A stretch of 64,000 nucleotides of DNA from Polaromonas sp. C04 (GTDB lineage Bacteria; Pseudomonadota; Gammaproteobacteria; Burkholderiales; Burkholderiaceae_C). The position numbers were made by a program, and so were the translations under genes. This document shows, one piece after another, positions 1 through 8,441 of this stretch. The notes below the pieces were generated by a model. That model ran no database searches, was not told the DNA's origin, and worked only from the letters and a program-made list of their open reading frames with translations. The stretch is from contig NZ_MUNS01000028.1 in NCBI RefSeq assembly GCF_002002705.1, forward strand, positions 180,628 to 244,627. The letters run 5' to 3'. The stretch's first letter is position 1. Each line of letters begins with the position of its first letter.

Positions 1-2
1 CC

Positions 3-377
3 AGCTGCCATCCCTGGGAGGACTGGGCCGAAACCTGGGCGCACTACCTGCACATGACGGATACGCTGGACACCGCGCTGAGCTTTGGCCTCGACGCCGA
101 CGAGGTGGAGATTGACGACGAGCCTTTCGGCCTGGACGCGCTGTGGCGGCCCGATGATGCCGGCGCCGCGCCGTTCCTGGAGTTCGTCAACTCATGGATT
201 CAGCTCACCAGCGTGCTCAACGAACTCTCGCGCAGCATGGGCCAGCCCGATTTCTACCCGTTTGTGCTGTCGCGGGCCGTGGTTGGCAAACTGCAGTTCG
301 TCCACCTGGTGATTCGAGCGGCGCGCGCCGACAAGCATCAAAACGGGCCGCAGCCCACTCAAGGTATGCCAAAGTAG
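3..377 (+). CDS. putative zinc-binding metallopeptidase, C-terminal part (gene begins before the window)
   Basis: The reading frame is open from the left edge through an internal Met at position 54 to a TAG at 375-377, so only the C-terminal ~124 residues are visible. The segment HPWEDWAETWAHYLH followed by D-T-L and G-L is typical, as I recall it, of the C-terminal half of the putative zinc metallopeptidase family (Peptidase_Mx type, PF15887). The HExxH zinc site would lie upstream, outside the window, so catalytic competence cannot be judged. The last residues and the stop codon fall in an AT-rich inverted repeat (374-396) that also ends the opposing gene. The family call is moderately certain; the substrate is unknown. 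Confidence 0.65.
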   Translation, partial: SCHPWEDWAETWAHYLHMTDTLDTALSFGLDADEVEIDDEPFGLDALWRPDDAGAAPFLEFVNSWIQLTSVLNELSRSMGQPDFYPFVLSRAVVGKLQFVHLVIRAARADKHQNGPQPTQGMPK

Positions 378-410
378 CTACAAAATTTATAGCTACAAAG
401 TTGTTACGTT
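370..410. repeat. AT-rich inverted repeat, probable divergent copy of repeat family A, holding two stop codons
   Basis: GTAGCTA (374-380) and TAGCTAC (390-396) form an exact 7-bp inverted repeat around an A/T-rich centre. The same AGCTA...TAGCT arrangement begins other family A copies in this window. The TAG of the metallopeptidase gene (375-377) and the TAG of the convergent CWC gene (complement of 393-395) both lie in the arms. It may also act as a weak bidirectional terminator. Assignment to family A is tentative because the downstream AAGGGC core is not clear. Confidence 0.45.
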
Positions 411-635
411 TGTTGCCTGCGCACTCGCACAGGCCCGGCATACGCAGGCTTGGGCGCGCGCCGACGCCGGCACGCGCGCCAGCACGGAGGCGGGAAACTG
501 AACCTGCGTGCACCAGCAAGGCGGTTGCGGCTCGCCCGTGACGCGCTGGGTTTCCATGGCGCACCGGTTCGGCGTGCCGCACAGCGGGCAGCGGCTGGGG
601 TCGGGCGCGGTGTCGGGCAGGGTCGGGAAGGGCAT
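393..635 (-). CDS. cysteine-rich CWC family protein
   Basis: An 80-residue protein starting at the ATG complementary to 633-635. It carries CPLCG near residue 16, then P-x-CWC and a C-terminal VCRAC. The spacing C-x2-C ... CWC ... C-x2-C matches the Cys_rich_CWC family (PF14375), a small presumably metal-binding protein of unknown role common in Burkholderiales. A longer in-frame extension to 854 exists, but it would run into the leader of the pigment cluster and has no family similarity, so the short start was chosen. The final residues and stop lie in the AT-rich repeat at 374-396. Confidence 0.65.
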   Translation of the reverse strand: MPFPTLPDTAPDPSRCPLCGTPNRCAMETQRVTGEPQPPCWCTQVQFPASVLARVPASARAQACVCRACASAQATNVTTL

Positions 636-814
636 ATGTATCAAAAGATGACGATGTTTCAGGGCGCCATGCGATGGCGTCGATGCGGTCGTTGACTCCA
701 GGGTGCGCGCGGGCGATGGCCCCCATCGCCCGCTAAAATGACGCTCCCGCGGCGAGTCCATGCGTACATGGTAGTTATATTCGGCCTGAACGGGGTAACT
801 CGATCTCACACACC

Positions 815-1129
815 ATGTCCCTCTCCAACATCCATCCCCTGCCCGCGGCCGCATTGCCCGCCTCCAAGGCGGATCCCGCGCTGATGCGCGAGGTGGCCGA
901 GTTGATGGTGTCCGCCCTCAACCTCGACACGGCCGCCGCCGACATCGCGCCCGACGAACCGCTGTACGGCGACGGGCTGGGCCTGGACTCGATCGACATC
1001 CTCGAGGTGGCGCTGGTGATTTCCAGGCAATACGGCCTGCAACTGCGTGCCGACCACGAAGACAACGGCCAGATCTTTCGCTCGCTGCGCTCCCTGAGCG
1101 AGCACATCGCCGCGCAAAGAACCAAGTGA
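815..1129 (+). CDS. acyl carrier protein of aryl-polyene cluster
   Basis: A 104-residue acyl carrier protein with the phosphopantetheine site G-L-D-S-I-D-I-L-E; the Ser to be modified is residue 59. It should hold the growing polyene chain as a thioester in the cytoplasm. It has an N-terminal extension of about 20 residues compared with AcpP. It is the first gene of a tightly packed forward operon: its TGA overlaps the GTG start of the next gene. Position ahead of an AMP ligase, dehydratase, ketosynthase and ketoreductase marks it as the dedicated ACP of an APE/xanthomonadin-type type II polyketide system. No phosphopantetheinyl transferase gene is seen nearby. Confidence 0.85.
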   Translation: MSLSNIHPLPAAALPASKADPALMREVAELMVSALNLDTAAADIAPDEPLYGDGLGLDSIDILEVALVISRQYGLQLRADHEDNGQIFRSLRSLSEHIAAQRTK

Positions 1130-1797
1130 AACCCGAATGGGCCGCACGGCTGGTACCGGTGTGCAAGGGCGCGGCGGCCGTCGCAGGGTGTATCGGCTAC
1201 TCCCTTTTGGCGCACCTTGCGGCGGCGGCACCGGCACCCGGTCTGTTCGAGGCGGCCGTGGCCGTCGCGCCGGGCCTGACACTGGCGTTTTTGCTCGCCT
1301 GGCGCTCCGCGCGCAGGCCGCTCCTGCTGGCGCTGTGGGGGGCGGGCTGCCTCGGCCTGTACGGCGCCAGCGGCTGGCTGGTGGGGCACTACCACTGGGT
1401 ATTTTTGCTGCAGGATGCGGGCCTGCAGGTGCTGCTGGGGCTGATGTTCGGTCGCACCCTGCGGCCGGGGCAGACCCCGCTGGTGTCGCAGTTCGCGGCC
1501 CTGCTGCACGGGTCGCTGTCGCCCGCCGCGGTGCGCTACACCCGGCGCGCGACCTGGGCCTGGACGCTGTTCTTTGCCGGCATGGCGACGCTGTCGCTGC
1601 TGCTGTTCTGGCTCGCGTCTATCGCCGTCTGGTCCGTCTTTGCGAATCTGCTGGGCCTGCCGCTGGTGGTCCTGATGTTCGTCGCGGAGTATGCGGTGCG
1701 CCTCTGCGTGGTCCCGCAGGCCGAGCGGGCCGGACTGTGGGAGGCGTTTGCGGCCTACCGACAGTCGTCGCCCGGCTTGCGGCGCCGCGCGCACTGA
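1126..1797 (+). CDS. COG4648-like integral membrane protein of aryl-polyene cluster
   Basis: A 223-residue hydrophobic protein with about six or seven predicted membrane segments and a GTG start overlapping the ACP stop codon. It looks like the COG4648 family of uncharacterised inner-membrane proteins that sit between the ACP and AMP-ligase genes in aryl-polyene and xanthomonadin clusters. No catalytic motif is visible. Its conserved place in such clusters suggests a role in membrane assembly or export of the pigment, but the reaction is unknown. The following AMP-ligase gene begins 36 nt downstream. Confidence 0.6.
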   Translation: MKPEWAARLVPVCKGAAAVAGCIGYSLLAHLAAAAPAPGLFEAAVAVAPGLTLAFLLAWRSARRPLLLALWGAGCLGLYGASGWLVGHYHWVFLLQDAGLQVLLGLMFGRTLRPGQTPLVSQFAALLHGSLSPAAVRYTRRATWAWTLFFAGMATLSLLLFWLASIAVWSVFANLLGLPLVVLMFVAEYAVRLCVVPQAERAGLWEAFAAYRQSSPGLRRRAH

Positions 1798-1832
1798 TGC
1801 GCGCTGCAAGCGCCCGTGCGCTTTAGCCTGCC

Positions 1833-3200
1833 ATGACCACCTTTCCGCTTGTCACGCATCGCGGCATGGACGAGGCGCTGGCGTACCGCCACGGCGAGGT
1901 CGTCACGGTCGGCCAGTTCCTGCACGACGCAAGGCGGCTGGCGGCCTTGTACCCACCGGGACGGCACGTGCTCAACGCCTGCACCGACCGCTATCACTTC
2001 ACGGTGGGGCTGGCGGCCGCCCTGCTGGCGGGCAGAATCAGCCTGCTGCCGCCGACCCACACGCCGGAGATGGTGCGCCAGCTGCGGCTGTTGGCTCCCG
2101 ATGTGTTTTGTCTGAGCGACGGCCTCACCACGATTGACCTGCCGCATGTCGCCTACCCCGACCCGGCGCCGCGCGGCGAGGGGCCCGAGGCCATGCCGGC
2201 CGAGGTCCCGCAGATCCCGGCCAACCAGACCGTGGCCCACGTGTTTACCTCGGGCTCGACCGGCGTGCCCCTGCCGCATCGCAAAACCTGGGGCGCTCTG
2301 GTTCGCAACATGCAGGCCGGCGCGGCGCGGCTCGGATTGGAGGGCGGGGCGCGCTACAGCATCGTCGGGACCGTGCCGCCGCAGCACATGTATGGCTTCG
2401 AGTCCACGGTCCTGCTGGCGCTGCAGGGCGGCGCCGCGCTGAGCGCCGGGCACCCCTTTTACCCGGCCGATATTTGCAGCGCCATCGCCGCGGTGCCGCG
2501 GCCCCGCCTGCTGGTGACCACGCCCGTGCACCTGCGCGCGCTGCTGTGCGCGGGCGTGGAGATTCCCGCGCTCGATCTGGTGCTGTCCGCGACCGCACCG
2601 ATGCCTGCGCAACTGGCGCAGGCCGCCGAAGCCCGCCTGCAGGCGCCGCTGCTGGAGATTTATGGTTCCACCGAAACCGGACAGATCGCCACGCGCCGCA
2701 CGGCCCAGGCGCTGCCCTGGACGCTGCTGCCGGACGTGCGGCTCGTCCCGCAGGGCGACCGCATGTGGGCGTCGGGCGGCCATGTCGAGGTGCCGGTGGC
2801 CTTGGGCGACGTGCTGGAATGCGTGGACGACCGGCATTTCCTGCTGCACGGGCGCAAGGCCGATCTGGTCAACATTGCCGGCAAACGCAATTCGCTGGCC
2901 TACCTGAACCATCAACTGAATGCCATCGAGGGCGTGCAGGACGGGGCTTTTTTCATGCCGGACGAGGACGACGCCGGCGCGGGCGTGACGCGCCTGCTGG
3001 CCTTCGCCGTGGCCCCGGGCCTGTCGCAGGCCGCGCTGCGCGCCGCGCTGCGCGAGCGCATCGACCCCGTGTTCATGCCGCGCCCGCTGCTGCTGGTGCA
3101 GCAGCTGCCGCGCAACAGCACGGGCAAACTGCCGCGCGAGGCGCTGCAGGCGCTGGCGCAGACCCACGACCAGACGGGACGCGGCCGGCATGCAGGATGA
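1833..3200 (+). CDS. acyl/aryl-AMP ligase of aryl-polyene cluster
   Basis: A 455-residue ANL-superfamily adenylating enzyme. The P-loop motif is FTSGSTGVPLPHRKTW, the A5 motif is EIYGSTETGQ, and the C-terminal catalytic Lys lies in NSTGKLPREAL. In aryl-polyene clusters such enzymes activate the aromatic starter acid (a hydroxybenzoate-like acid) or an acyl group and load it onto the ACP; the substrate cannot be read from sequence. It is shorter than acyl-CoA synthetases, as expected for this clade. Its 3' end overlaps the start of the dehydratase gene by 11 nt, implying one transcript. Confidence 0.8.
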   Translation: MTTFPLVTHRGMDEALAYRHGEVVTVGQFLHDARRLAALYPPGRHVLNACTDRYHFTVGLAAALLAGRISLLPPTHTPEMVRQLRLLAPDVFCLSDGLTTIDLPHVAYPDPAPRGEGPEAMPAEVPQIPANQTVAHVFTSGSTGVPLPHRKTWGALVRNMQAGAARLGLEGGARYSIVGTVPPQHMYGFESTVLLALQGGAALSAGHPFYPADICSAIAAVPRPRLLVTTPVHLRALLCAGVEIPALDLVLSATAPMPAQLAQAAEARLQAPLLEIYGSTETGQIATRRTAQALPWTLLPDVRLVPQGDRMWASGGHVEVPVALGDVLECVDDRHFLLHGRKADLVNIAGKRNSLAYLNHQLNAIEGVQDGAFFMPDEDDAGAGVTRLLAFAVAPGLSQAALRAALRERIDPVFMPRPLLLVQQLPRNSTGKLPREALQALAQTHDQTGRGRHAG

Positions 3201-3489
3201 ACCCCTGATGGTGCAAGCGCTGACGGTGCCGGCCGATCACCCCGCGTTTGCCGGCCACTTTCCGGGCGCTCCCATTTTGCCGGGCGTGGTGCTGCTGGAC
3301 GCCGTGGTGCAGCGGGCGCCGGGCGCGTTGGCCGGCGTGCATCAAATCGCGTCCGCCAAGTTTTTCAGCCCGATCGCTCCGGGCGAGTCGTTGCTCATTG
3401 CGTATGCGCACACAGCCGCCGGCCTGCGCTGGGACATTGCGTGTGGCGCGCGCAAGGTTGCCAGCGGAACGCTGGTGCTGGTCACATGA
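3190..3489 (+). CDS. hot-dog 3-hydroxyacyl-ACP dehydratase (ApeI-like)
   Basis: A 99-residue single hot-dog-fold protein containing H-P-A-F-A-G-H-F-P-G-A-P-I-L-P-G-V-V-L-L-D-A-V, the FabZ/FabA-like active-site region. It is smaller than housekeeping FabZ and matches the ApeI-type dehydratases of aryl-polyene clusters, which remove water from the 3-hydroxyacyl-ACP to build each conjugated double bond. It overlaps the AMP-ligase gene upstream and the acyltransferase gene downstream (ATGA overlap at 3486). The cluster has a second, larger dehydratase at 10499-11011, consistent with a two-subunit enzyme. Confidence 0.75.
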   Translation: MQDEPLMVQALTVPADHPAFAGHFPGAPILPGVVLLDAVVQRAPGALAGVHQIASAKFFSPIAPGESLLIAYAHTAAGLRWDIACGARKVASGTLVLVT

Positions 3490-4457
3490 GCGAATCGAGC
3501 GTGCACCCCGACGCCCCGGTGAACTGGAAGGACAGTCCGGAGCGCAGCAACCAGTTCCTGCTGCGCGTCATGTGCTGGATTTCCCTGCGCCTGGGGCGCC
3601 GGGTAGCGCGCTGCGTGCTATACGGGATTGCGGTGTATTTCCTGTTGTTCTCACCCAAGGCCCGGCTGGCCTCGCGCCGCTACCTGCAGCGGGTCTTGAA
3701 GCTGCCGGCCCCTGCCCGCGTGGGATGGCGCCATCTGTTGCGCCATTTCATGACCTTTGCCTCGGTCATTCACGACCGCATCTACCTGGTCAACGACCGC
3801 TTTGACCTGTTCGATATCGAACTGCACCGGCAGCAGCTGATCACCGACGTGCTGGCCGAGGGGCGCGGGGCGCTGCTGCTGGGCGCGCACCTGGGCAGTT
3901 TTGAGGTGATGCGCGCCGTCGGGCGCCAGCAGCCGGGCCTGCGGGTGGTGATGGTGATGTACGAGGAAAACGCCCGGAAAATCAATGCGCTGCTGGCCGC
4001 CATCAATCCGGCCGTGCAGCATGACATCGTCGCACTCGGTCACGTGAACTCCATGATGGCCGTGCATGCGCTGTTCGAGACGGGCGCCGTGGTCGGCATT
4101 CTGGGCGACCGCTCGCTGGGTCAGGACACCACGGTGTCGTTGCCCTTTCTGGACGCGCCGGCGCTGCTGCCCGTGGGCCCGTTTCGCATGGCGGCCATTT
4201 TGCGGCGGCCGGTGCTGTTCATGGTCGGGCTGTATGGCGGGGGCAACCGCTACGATGTTCATTTTGAAACGGTGGCGGATTTCTCCAGCGTTCCGGCCGG
4301 TGGCCGTGCGGCTGCGATTCAGGTTGCCATGAGCCGTTACGCGCAGCTGCTGGAGCAGTACTGCGAAGTGGCACCCTACAACTGGTTCAACTTCTTTGAT
4401 TTCTGGCAGGGCGCGCCGGCGCCAGCCGCCGCACCTCACCGGACACGCCATGACTGA
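3486..4457 (+). CDS. LpxL/HtrB-like acyltransferase of aryl-polyene cluster
   Basis: A 323-residue protein with an N-terminal membrane-spanning region and the H-x4-E motif of lauroyl/myristoyl acyltransferases in GAHLGSFEVM (about residues 137-142), followed by L-G-D-R-S-L-G. It belongs to the COG4261-type acyltransferases found in aryl-polyene and xanthomonadin clusters, where they join the polyene acid to its lipid anchor. Often this domain is fused to a glycosyltransferase; here the glycosyltransferase is a separate gene at 13693-14478. The ATG overlaps the preceding stop codon, and the gene overlaps the next one by 8 nt. Confidence 0.75.
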   Translation: MSESSVHPDAPVNWKDSPERSNQFLLRVMCWISLRLGRRVARCVLYGIAVYFLLFSPKARLASRRYLQRVLKLPAPARVGWRHLLRHFMTFASVIHDRIYLVNDRFDLFDIELHRQQLITDVLAEGRGALLLGAHLGSFEVMRAVGRQQPGLRVVMVMYEENARKINALLAAINPAVQHDIVALGHVNSMMAVHALFETGAVVGILGDRSLGQDTTVSLPFLDAPALLPVGPFRMAAILRRPVLFMVGLYGGGNRYDVHFETVADFSSVPAGGRAAAIQVAMSRYAQLLEQYCEVAPYNWFNFFDFWQGAPAPAAAPHRTRHD

Positions 4458-5055
4458 TTCGCTGATCTCAAGACGACGCTGGTGGAGCTGCCTGCTGGCC
4501 GCTGCGGGCCTGGCCCTGGCGCTGCTGAGCGCGCCGGCCCATGCCGCCTGGGACGTGGACCGGCTCATGCAGGCGCTGGCGCAAAACAAATCGGGCCGCG
4601 CCACCTTCGTCGAGAAGAAATACATCGCGATGCTGGACAAGCCGGTGGAGTCCTCGGGCGAACTGCTCTATACCGCGCCCGACCGGCTGGAGAAGCGCAC
4701 GGTCAAACCCAAGCCCGAATCCATGGTGCTGGAAGGCAGCACTTTGATGGTCGAGCGTGGAAACCGACGCTATGTGCTGGCCCTGCAGGACTATCCCGAA
4801 CTGGGCGCTTTCACCGAGAGCATTCGCGGCACGCTCGCCGGCGACCAGAAAGCGCTGGCGCGCATCTACAACCTCACACTGGAAGGCAGCGAAGAGCGCT
4901 GGACGCTGACGCTGCGCCCGATTGAGTCCAAGATGGCCGCCGCGGTGCAGCGCGTTGTCATCCACGGCAGCCACGCCGACCTGCGCTCGATCGAGATCGA
5001 GCAGGCGGACAAGGACCGCTCGGTCATGACGATCACCTCGACCGCCCCGCCATGA
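4450..5055 (+). CDS. LolA-like outer membrane lipoprotein carrier protein of aryl-polyene cluster
   Basis: A 201-residue protein with a signal peptide: twin Arg residues, a hydrophobic stretch, then cleavage after A-H-A (about residues 26-32). The mature part begins W-D-V-D-R-L-M-Q-A-L-A-Q and has the LolA-like pattern F-x-E-K-K ... L-x-Y-x-A-P-D-R-L-E-K. In aryl-polyene clusters such proteins are thought to carry the lipid-linked pigment across the periplasm to the outer membrane. The gene overlaps the acyltransferase upstream and shares an ATGA overlap with the MMPL exporter downstream, supporting an export module. Confidence 0.75.
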   Translation: MTDSLISRRRWWSCLLAAAGLALALLSAPAHAAWDVDRLMQALAQNKSGRATFVEKKYIAMLDKPVESSGELLYTAPDRLEKRTVKPKPESMVLEGSTLMVERGNRRYVLALQDYPELGAFTESIRGTLAGDQKALARIYNLTLEGSEERWTLTLRPIESKMAAAVQRVVIHGSHADLRSIEIEQADKDRSVMTITSTAPP

Positions 5056-7559
5056 AGCGGCCCTGGCTGCAGCGCCCCTTGCTGGCGGTCTGGCTCTGGC
5101 TCGCCGCCCTGCTGGTCTGCGGGGTCTTGATCAGCCGTGCCAGCTTTACCGCCGATCTGTCGGCGTTTTTGCCCAAGGCGCCGACGCCGGAGCAGCGGCT
5201 GCTGGTCGATCAGCTGCGCGACGGCGTGGTGTCGCGGCTGATTCTGGTGGGCATCGACGGGGCCGACGTGCCCACCCGTGCCGCGTTGTCCAAAGCCATG
5301 GCCCGGCAACTTCGGGCTGACAACCGTTTCAGCACCGTCAGCAATGGTGAGGCCGTGGCGCAGCAGCGCGACCAGGCCTTTTTGTTTGAGCACCGCTACC
5401 AGCTCAGCCCCGCGATGAAACCCGCGCACTTCACCGTCCAGGGGCTGCGCAGCGCGGTGGGCGACACGCTCGACCTGCTCGCGTCGCCCGCCGGTCTGCT
5501 GGTCAAATCCATCCTGCCGCGCGACCCGACCGGCGAATTTCCGCTGCTGCTGGAGCAGTTCGCCGGCGACGCGGCCGGTGGTGCGAGCCGGCCGCAGTCG
5601 GCGGGCGGCGTCTGGGCCTCGCGCGATGGCCGGCGCGCCCTGCTGCTGCTGCAAACGCGGGTATCCGGTTCGGACACCGATGGCCAGGAACAGGCCATGG
5701 CCGCCGTGCGCGCGGCCTTCGCCGCGGCGCAGCAGGAAGTCGCACGCCCTGCCTCGCCCTCAGCCGCCTCCGCGACGCTGGTCATGACCGGGCCCGGCGT
5801 GTTCGCGGTGAATGTCCGCGAGGTGATCAAGAAGGAAGTCACGCGCCTGTCCGCCATCAGCATTGCGCTGATCGTGACGCTGCTGCTGTTGATCTACCGC
5901 TCCGTGCGCACGCTGGCGCTGGGCCTGCTGCCGGTGCTGTCCGGGGCGATGGCGGGCGTGGCGGCGGTCAGTCTGGGGTTTGGTACGGTGCATGGCATCA
6001 CGCTGGGGTTCGGCACCACCCTGATCGGCGAAGCCGTGGACTATTCGATTTACCTGTTCGTCCAGTCGGAGCAGACGGCCGCGTCCAATCGCCACTGGGT
6101 GCGCCGGTTCTGGCCGACGATCCGGCTCGGCGTGCTGACCTCGGTGTTCGGCTTTGCCTCGCTGCTGCTGTCGGGCTTTCCGGGGCTGGCGCAGCTGGGC
6201 CTGTACTCCATCACGGGCCTGCTGACGGCGGCCGCCGTCACGCGCTTTGTGCTCCCGGTGCTGCTGCCCCGGGATTTTCGCGTGCGCGACGTGTCCCGGC
6301 TGGGCCGGCGCCTGGCGCGCGTGGTGCAACGCGCCGGTGTGCTGCGCTGGGGCGTCGTCGGCCTGCTGGTGGCGGCGTGCGTGACCTTGGCGCTGCACCG
6401 GCAGACCTTGTGGAACAACGAGCTGTCGGCGCTCAGCCCGGTGTCTGCTGCGGACCAGGCGCTCGATGCGTCGCTGCGGGCCGACCTGGGCGCGCCCGAT
6501 GTGCGCTACCTCGTGGTGGTGTCGGGTCGCACGCAGGAGGGCGTGCTGCGCGCAGCCGAGTCCGTGGTGGCGGCGTTGCAGCCGCTGGTGCAGGCGAACG
6601 CGATCGCCGGGGTGGACAGCCCCACCACCCTGTTGCCCAGCCTCGCCACCCAGCAGGCCCGGTTGGCGAGCCTGCCGGAGCCGGCGCAATTGAAGGAGCG
6701 GCTGCGCCAGGCGCTCGCGCCGCTGCCGATCCGGCCGGAGCGCCTGGCGCCCTTCCTGGCGGATGCACAGGCGGCACGGCATCTGCGCCCGCTCGAGCGC
6801 TCCGACCTCGATGGCACGTCGCTGGCGGTGGCGCTGGACGGCATGCTGCTTCAGCACGCTGCAGACAAAGATGGACCTGCCGGCTGGAGCGCGTTTCTGC
6901 CCTTGCACGCGCCGGTCGGTGCGGGCGGCACGGGTGTCGGCGCGATCGACCCGGCCCGCATTCGCCACGCGCTGGCCGCCTTGAATGAAGCAGATACCGG
7001 TACCCGCATCCTGTTCGTCGATGTCAAGGGCGAGGCCGATCAGCTCTACAGCGGTTACCTGCACGAGGCCATCGTGCTGTCGCTGGCGGGGCTCGCGGCG
7101 ATCGCGCTGCTGCTGCTGGTCGCGCTACGTTCCTTCGCGGGCGCGTTGCGCGTGCTGGCGCCGCTGGCCGGCGCAGTGCTGACGGTGGCTGCCGGGCTCG
7201 CGCTCGCGGGCCAGCGCCTGACGATTTTGCATCTGGTCGGCCTGCTGCTGATCGTCGCGGTGGGCTCCAACTACGCGCTGTTTTTCAATCGACGCGCGCC
7301 ATCGCACACGCGTCATTCGGGCGCTGCCGGGGACATCGAGGACGACGACTTGTCGGGCATCACGCCACGCACGCTGGCCTCGCTGCTGTTTGCCAATCTC
7401 ACCACCGTGGCCGGCTTTGGCGTGCTGGCGTTTTCCAGCGTCCCGGTCCTGCAGGCGATGGGCGTCACGGTGGGACCGGGTGCCATCCTGGCACTGCTGT
7501 TCTCGGCCATTTTTGCCGGGCCGCGGCCGCCGGGGCGCCGTTTTTCGCAAGCCCTCTGA
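5052..7559 (+). CDS. MMPL/RND-family pigment exporter
   Basis: An 835-residue inner-membrane protein with a hydrophobic N-terminus, a large periplasmic loop, a block of membrane segments around residues 270-400, a second loop, and a second block at about 670-825. This two-fold repeat is the MMPL/RND plan. It is the expected exporter of the aryl-polyene lipid, working with the LolA-like protein. E-A-V-D-Y-S-I-Y-L in the first block and the V-G-S-N-Y-A-L-F-F region in the second are typical of this MMPL clade. The start codon overlaps the previous stop. The C-terminus ends soon after the last helix, so a terminal segment may be short, but nothing looks broken. Confidence 0.8.
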   Translation: MKRPWLQRPLLAVWLWLAALLVCGVLISRASFTADLSAFLPKAPTPEQRLLVDQLRDGVVSRLILVGIDGADVPTRAALSKAMARQLRADNRFSTVSNGEAVAQQRDQAFLFEHRYQLSPAMKPAHFTVQGLRSAVGDTLDLLASPAGLLVKSILPRDPTGEFPLLLEQFAGDAAGGASRPQSAGGVWASRDGRRALLLLQTRVSGSDTDGQEQAMAAVRAAFAAAQQEVARPASPSAASATLVMTGPGVFAVNVREVIKKEVTRLSAISIALIVTLLLLIYRSVRTLALGLLPVLSGAMAGVAAVSLGFGTVHGITLGFGTTLIGEAVDYSIYLFVQSEQTAASNRHWVRRFWPTIRLGVLTSVFGFASLLLSGFPGLAQLGLYSITGLLTAAAVTRFVLPVLLPRDFRVRDVSRLGRRLARVVQRAGVLRWGVVGLLVAACVTLALHRQTLWNNELSALSPVSAADQALDASLRADLGAPDVRYLVVVSGRTQEGVLRAAESVVAALQPLVQANAIAGVDSPTTLLPSLATQQARLASLPEPAQLKERLRQALAPLPIRPERLAPFLADAQAARHLRPLERSDLDGTSLAVALDGMLLQHAADKDGPAGWSAFLPLHAPVGAGGTGVGAIDPARIRHALAALNEADTGTRILFVDVKGEADQLYSGYLHEAIVLSLAGLAAIALLLLVALRSFAGALRVLAPLAGAVLTVAAGLALAGQRLTILHLVGLLLIVAVGSNYALFFNRRAPSHTRHSGAAGDIEDDDLSGITPRTLASLLFANLTTVAGFGVLAFSSVPVLQAMGVTVGPGAILALLFSAIFAGPRPPGRRFSQAL

Positions 7560-7562
7560 GCC

Positions 7563-8378
7563 ATGGCGACGCAGACACCGGTCAAACACTGGCAGCCCGC
7601 CCCACTGCTATGGGCTTCGCTGGGGCTGCACGTCACGGCACTGATCGCCGTGCTGGCGCGGCCCGCGGTCTGGCCCTGGGCGATCAGCGCGCTGCTTGCC
7701 AACCATGCCGTGCTCAGTCTCGCGGGCTTGTTGCCGCGCTGCCAGTGGCTCGGCGCCAACTGGACGCGCCTGCCGGCCGCCGCGGCGGCGCGCGGCGAAA
7801 TCGCCCTGACCATCGACGATGGCCCGGACCCGCAGGTCACGCCCGCGGTGCTTGACCTGCTGGAGCGCCACGGTGCGAAGGCCACCTTTTTTTGCATCGG
7901 CACGCAGGCCGCGCGCTACCCCGAACTGTGCCGCGACATCGTGCGCCGCGGCCACGCCATCGAGAACCACAGCCAGACTCATGGCTATGGCTTTGCGCTG
8001 CAGGGGCCGCGCGGCTTTTTGCGCGAACTGCAGACGGCCCAGCAAACACTCACGGCCATCACGGGCCGCCCGCCCGTCTTCTTCCGGGCCCCGGCCGGCC
8101 TGCGCAATCCGTTTCTGGACCCGGTGCTGCAGCGCCTGGGCCTGCAGCTGGCCAGCTGGAGCCGGCGCGCCTACGACACCCGCAATGGCAATGCGCAGGC
8201 CGTGCTGCGCATCCTGACCCGCTCGCTGCACGCGGGCGACATCCTGCTGCTGCACGACCGCCATGCCGCGCTCACCCCGCAAGGCACGCCGGTCATCCTG
8301 GCCGTGCTGCCGTCGCTGCTGCAGGCCGTGGCGGCCGCCCATTTGAAGTGTGTGACCCTGCGCGCGGCGCTGGCGTGA
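7563..8378 (+). CDS. polysaccharide deacetylase family protein in aryl-polyene cluster
   Basis: A 271-residue NodB-type protein with two N-terminal membrane segments. Catalytic motifs are visible: LTIDDGPDP (T-x-D-D, general base and metal Asp), then H-x3-H-like I-E-N-H-S-Q-T-H-G, then R-A-P-A-G, and L-L-L-H-D near the end. It may remove an acetyl group from a sugar in the pigment's lipid or glycan head. Such a gene is not one I regard as core to aryl-polyene clusters, but its position 3 nt after the MMPL gene argues that it belongs to the operon. Substrate unknown. Confidence 0.75.
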   Translation: MATQTPVKHWQPAPLLWASLGLHVTALIAVLARPAVWPWAISALLANHAVLSLAGLLPRCQWLGANWTRLPAAAAARGEIALTIDDGPDPQVTPAVLDLLERHGAKATFFCIGTQAARYPELCRDIVRRGHAIENHSQTHGYGFALQGPRGFLRELQTAQQTLTAITGRPPVFFRAPAGLRNPFLDPVLQRLGLQLASWSRRAYDTRNGNAQAVLRILTRSLHAGDILLLHDRHAALTPQGTPVILAVLPSLLQAVAAAHLKCVTLRAALA

Positions 8379-8441
8379 GCGCCCTTGTGCGGCCCCCCTG
8401 TTTGCTAAACTGGATTGACTGTCCAACACCGGCCCCGCCTC

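Noticed and set aside
393..854. A 153-codon version of the CWC protein
   Set aside because: The added N-terminal part has no family similarity and runs into the start of the pigment operon; the ATG at 635 gives the normal small protein.
1755..3191. Long minus-strand open frames opposite the AMP ligase, and similar ones opposite trpE, phcB and argS
   Set aside because: Shadows of real genes: no recognisable domains, skewed composition, and full overlap with conserved proteins on the other strand.
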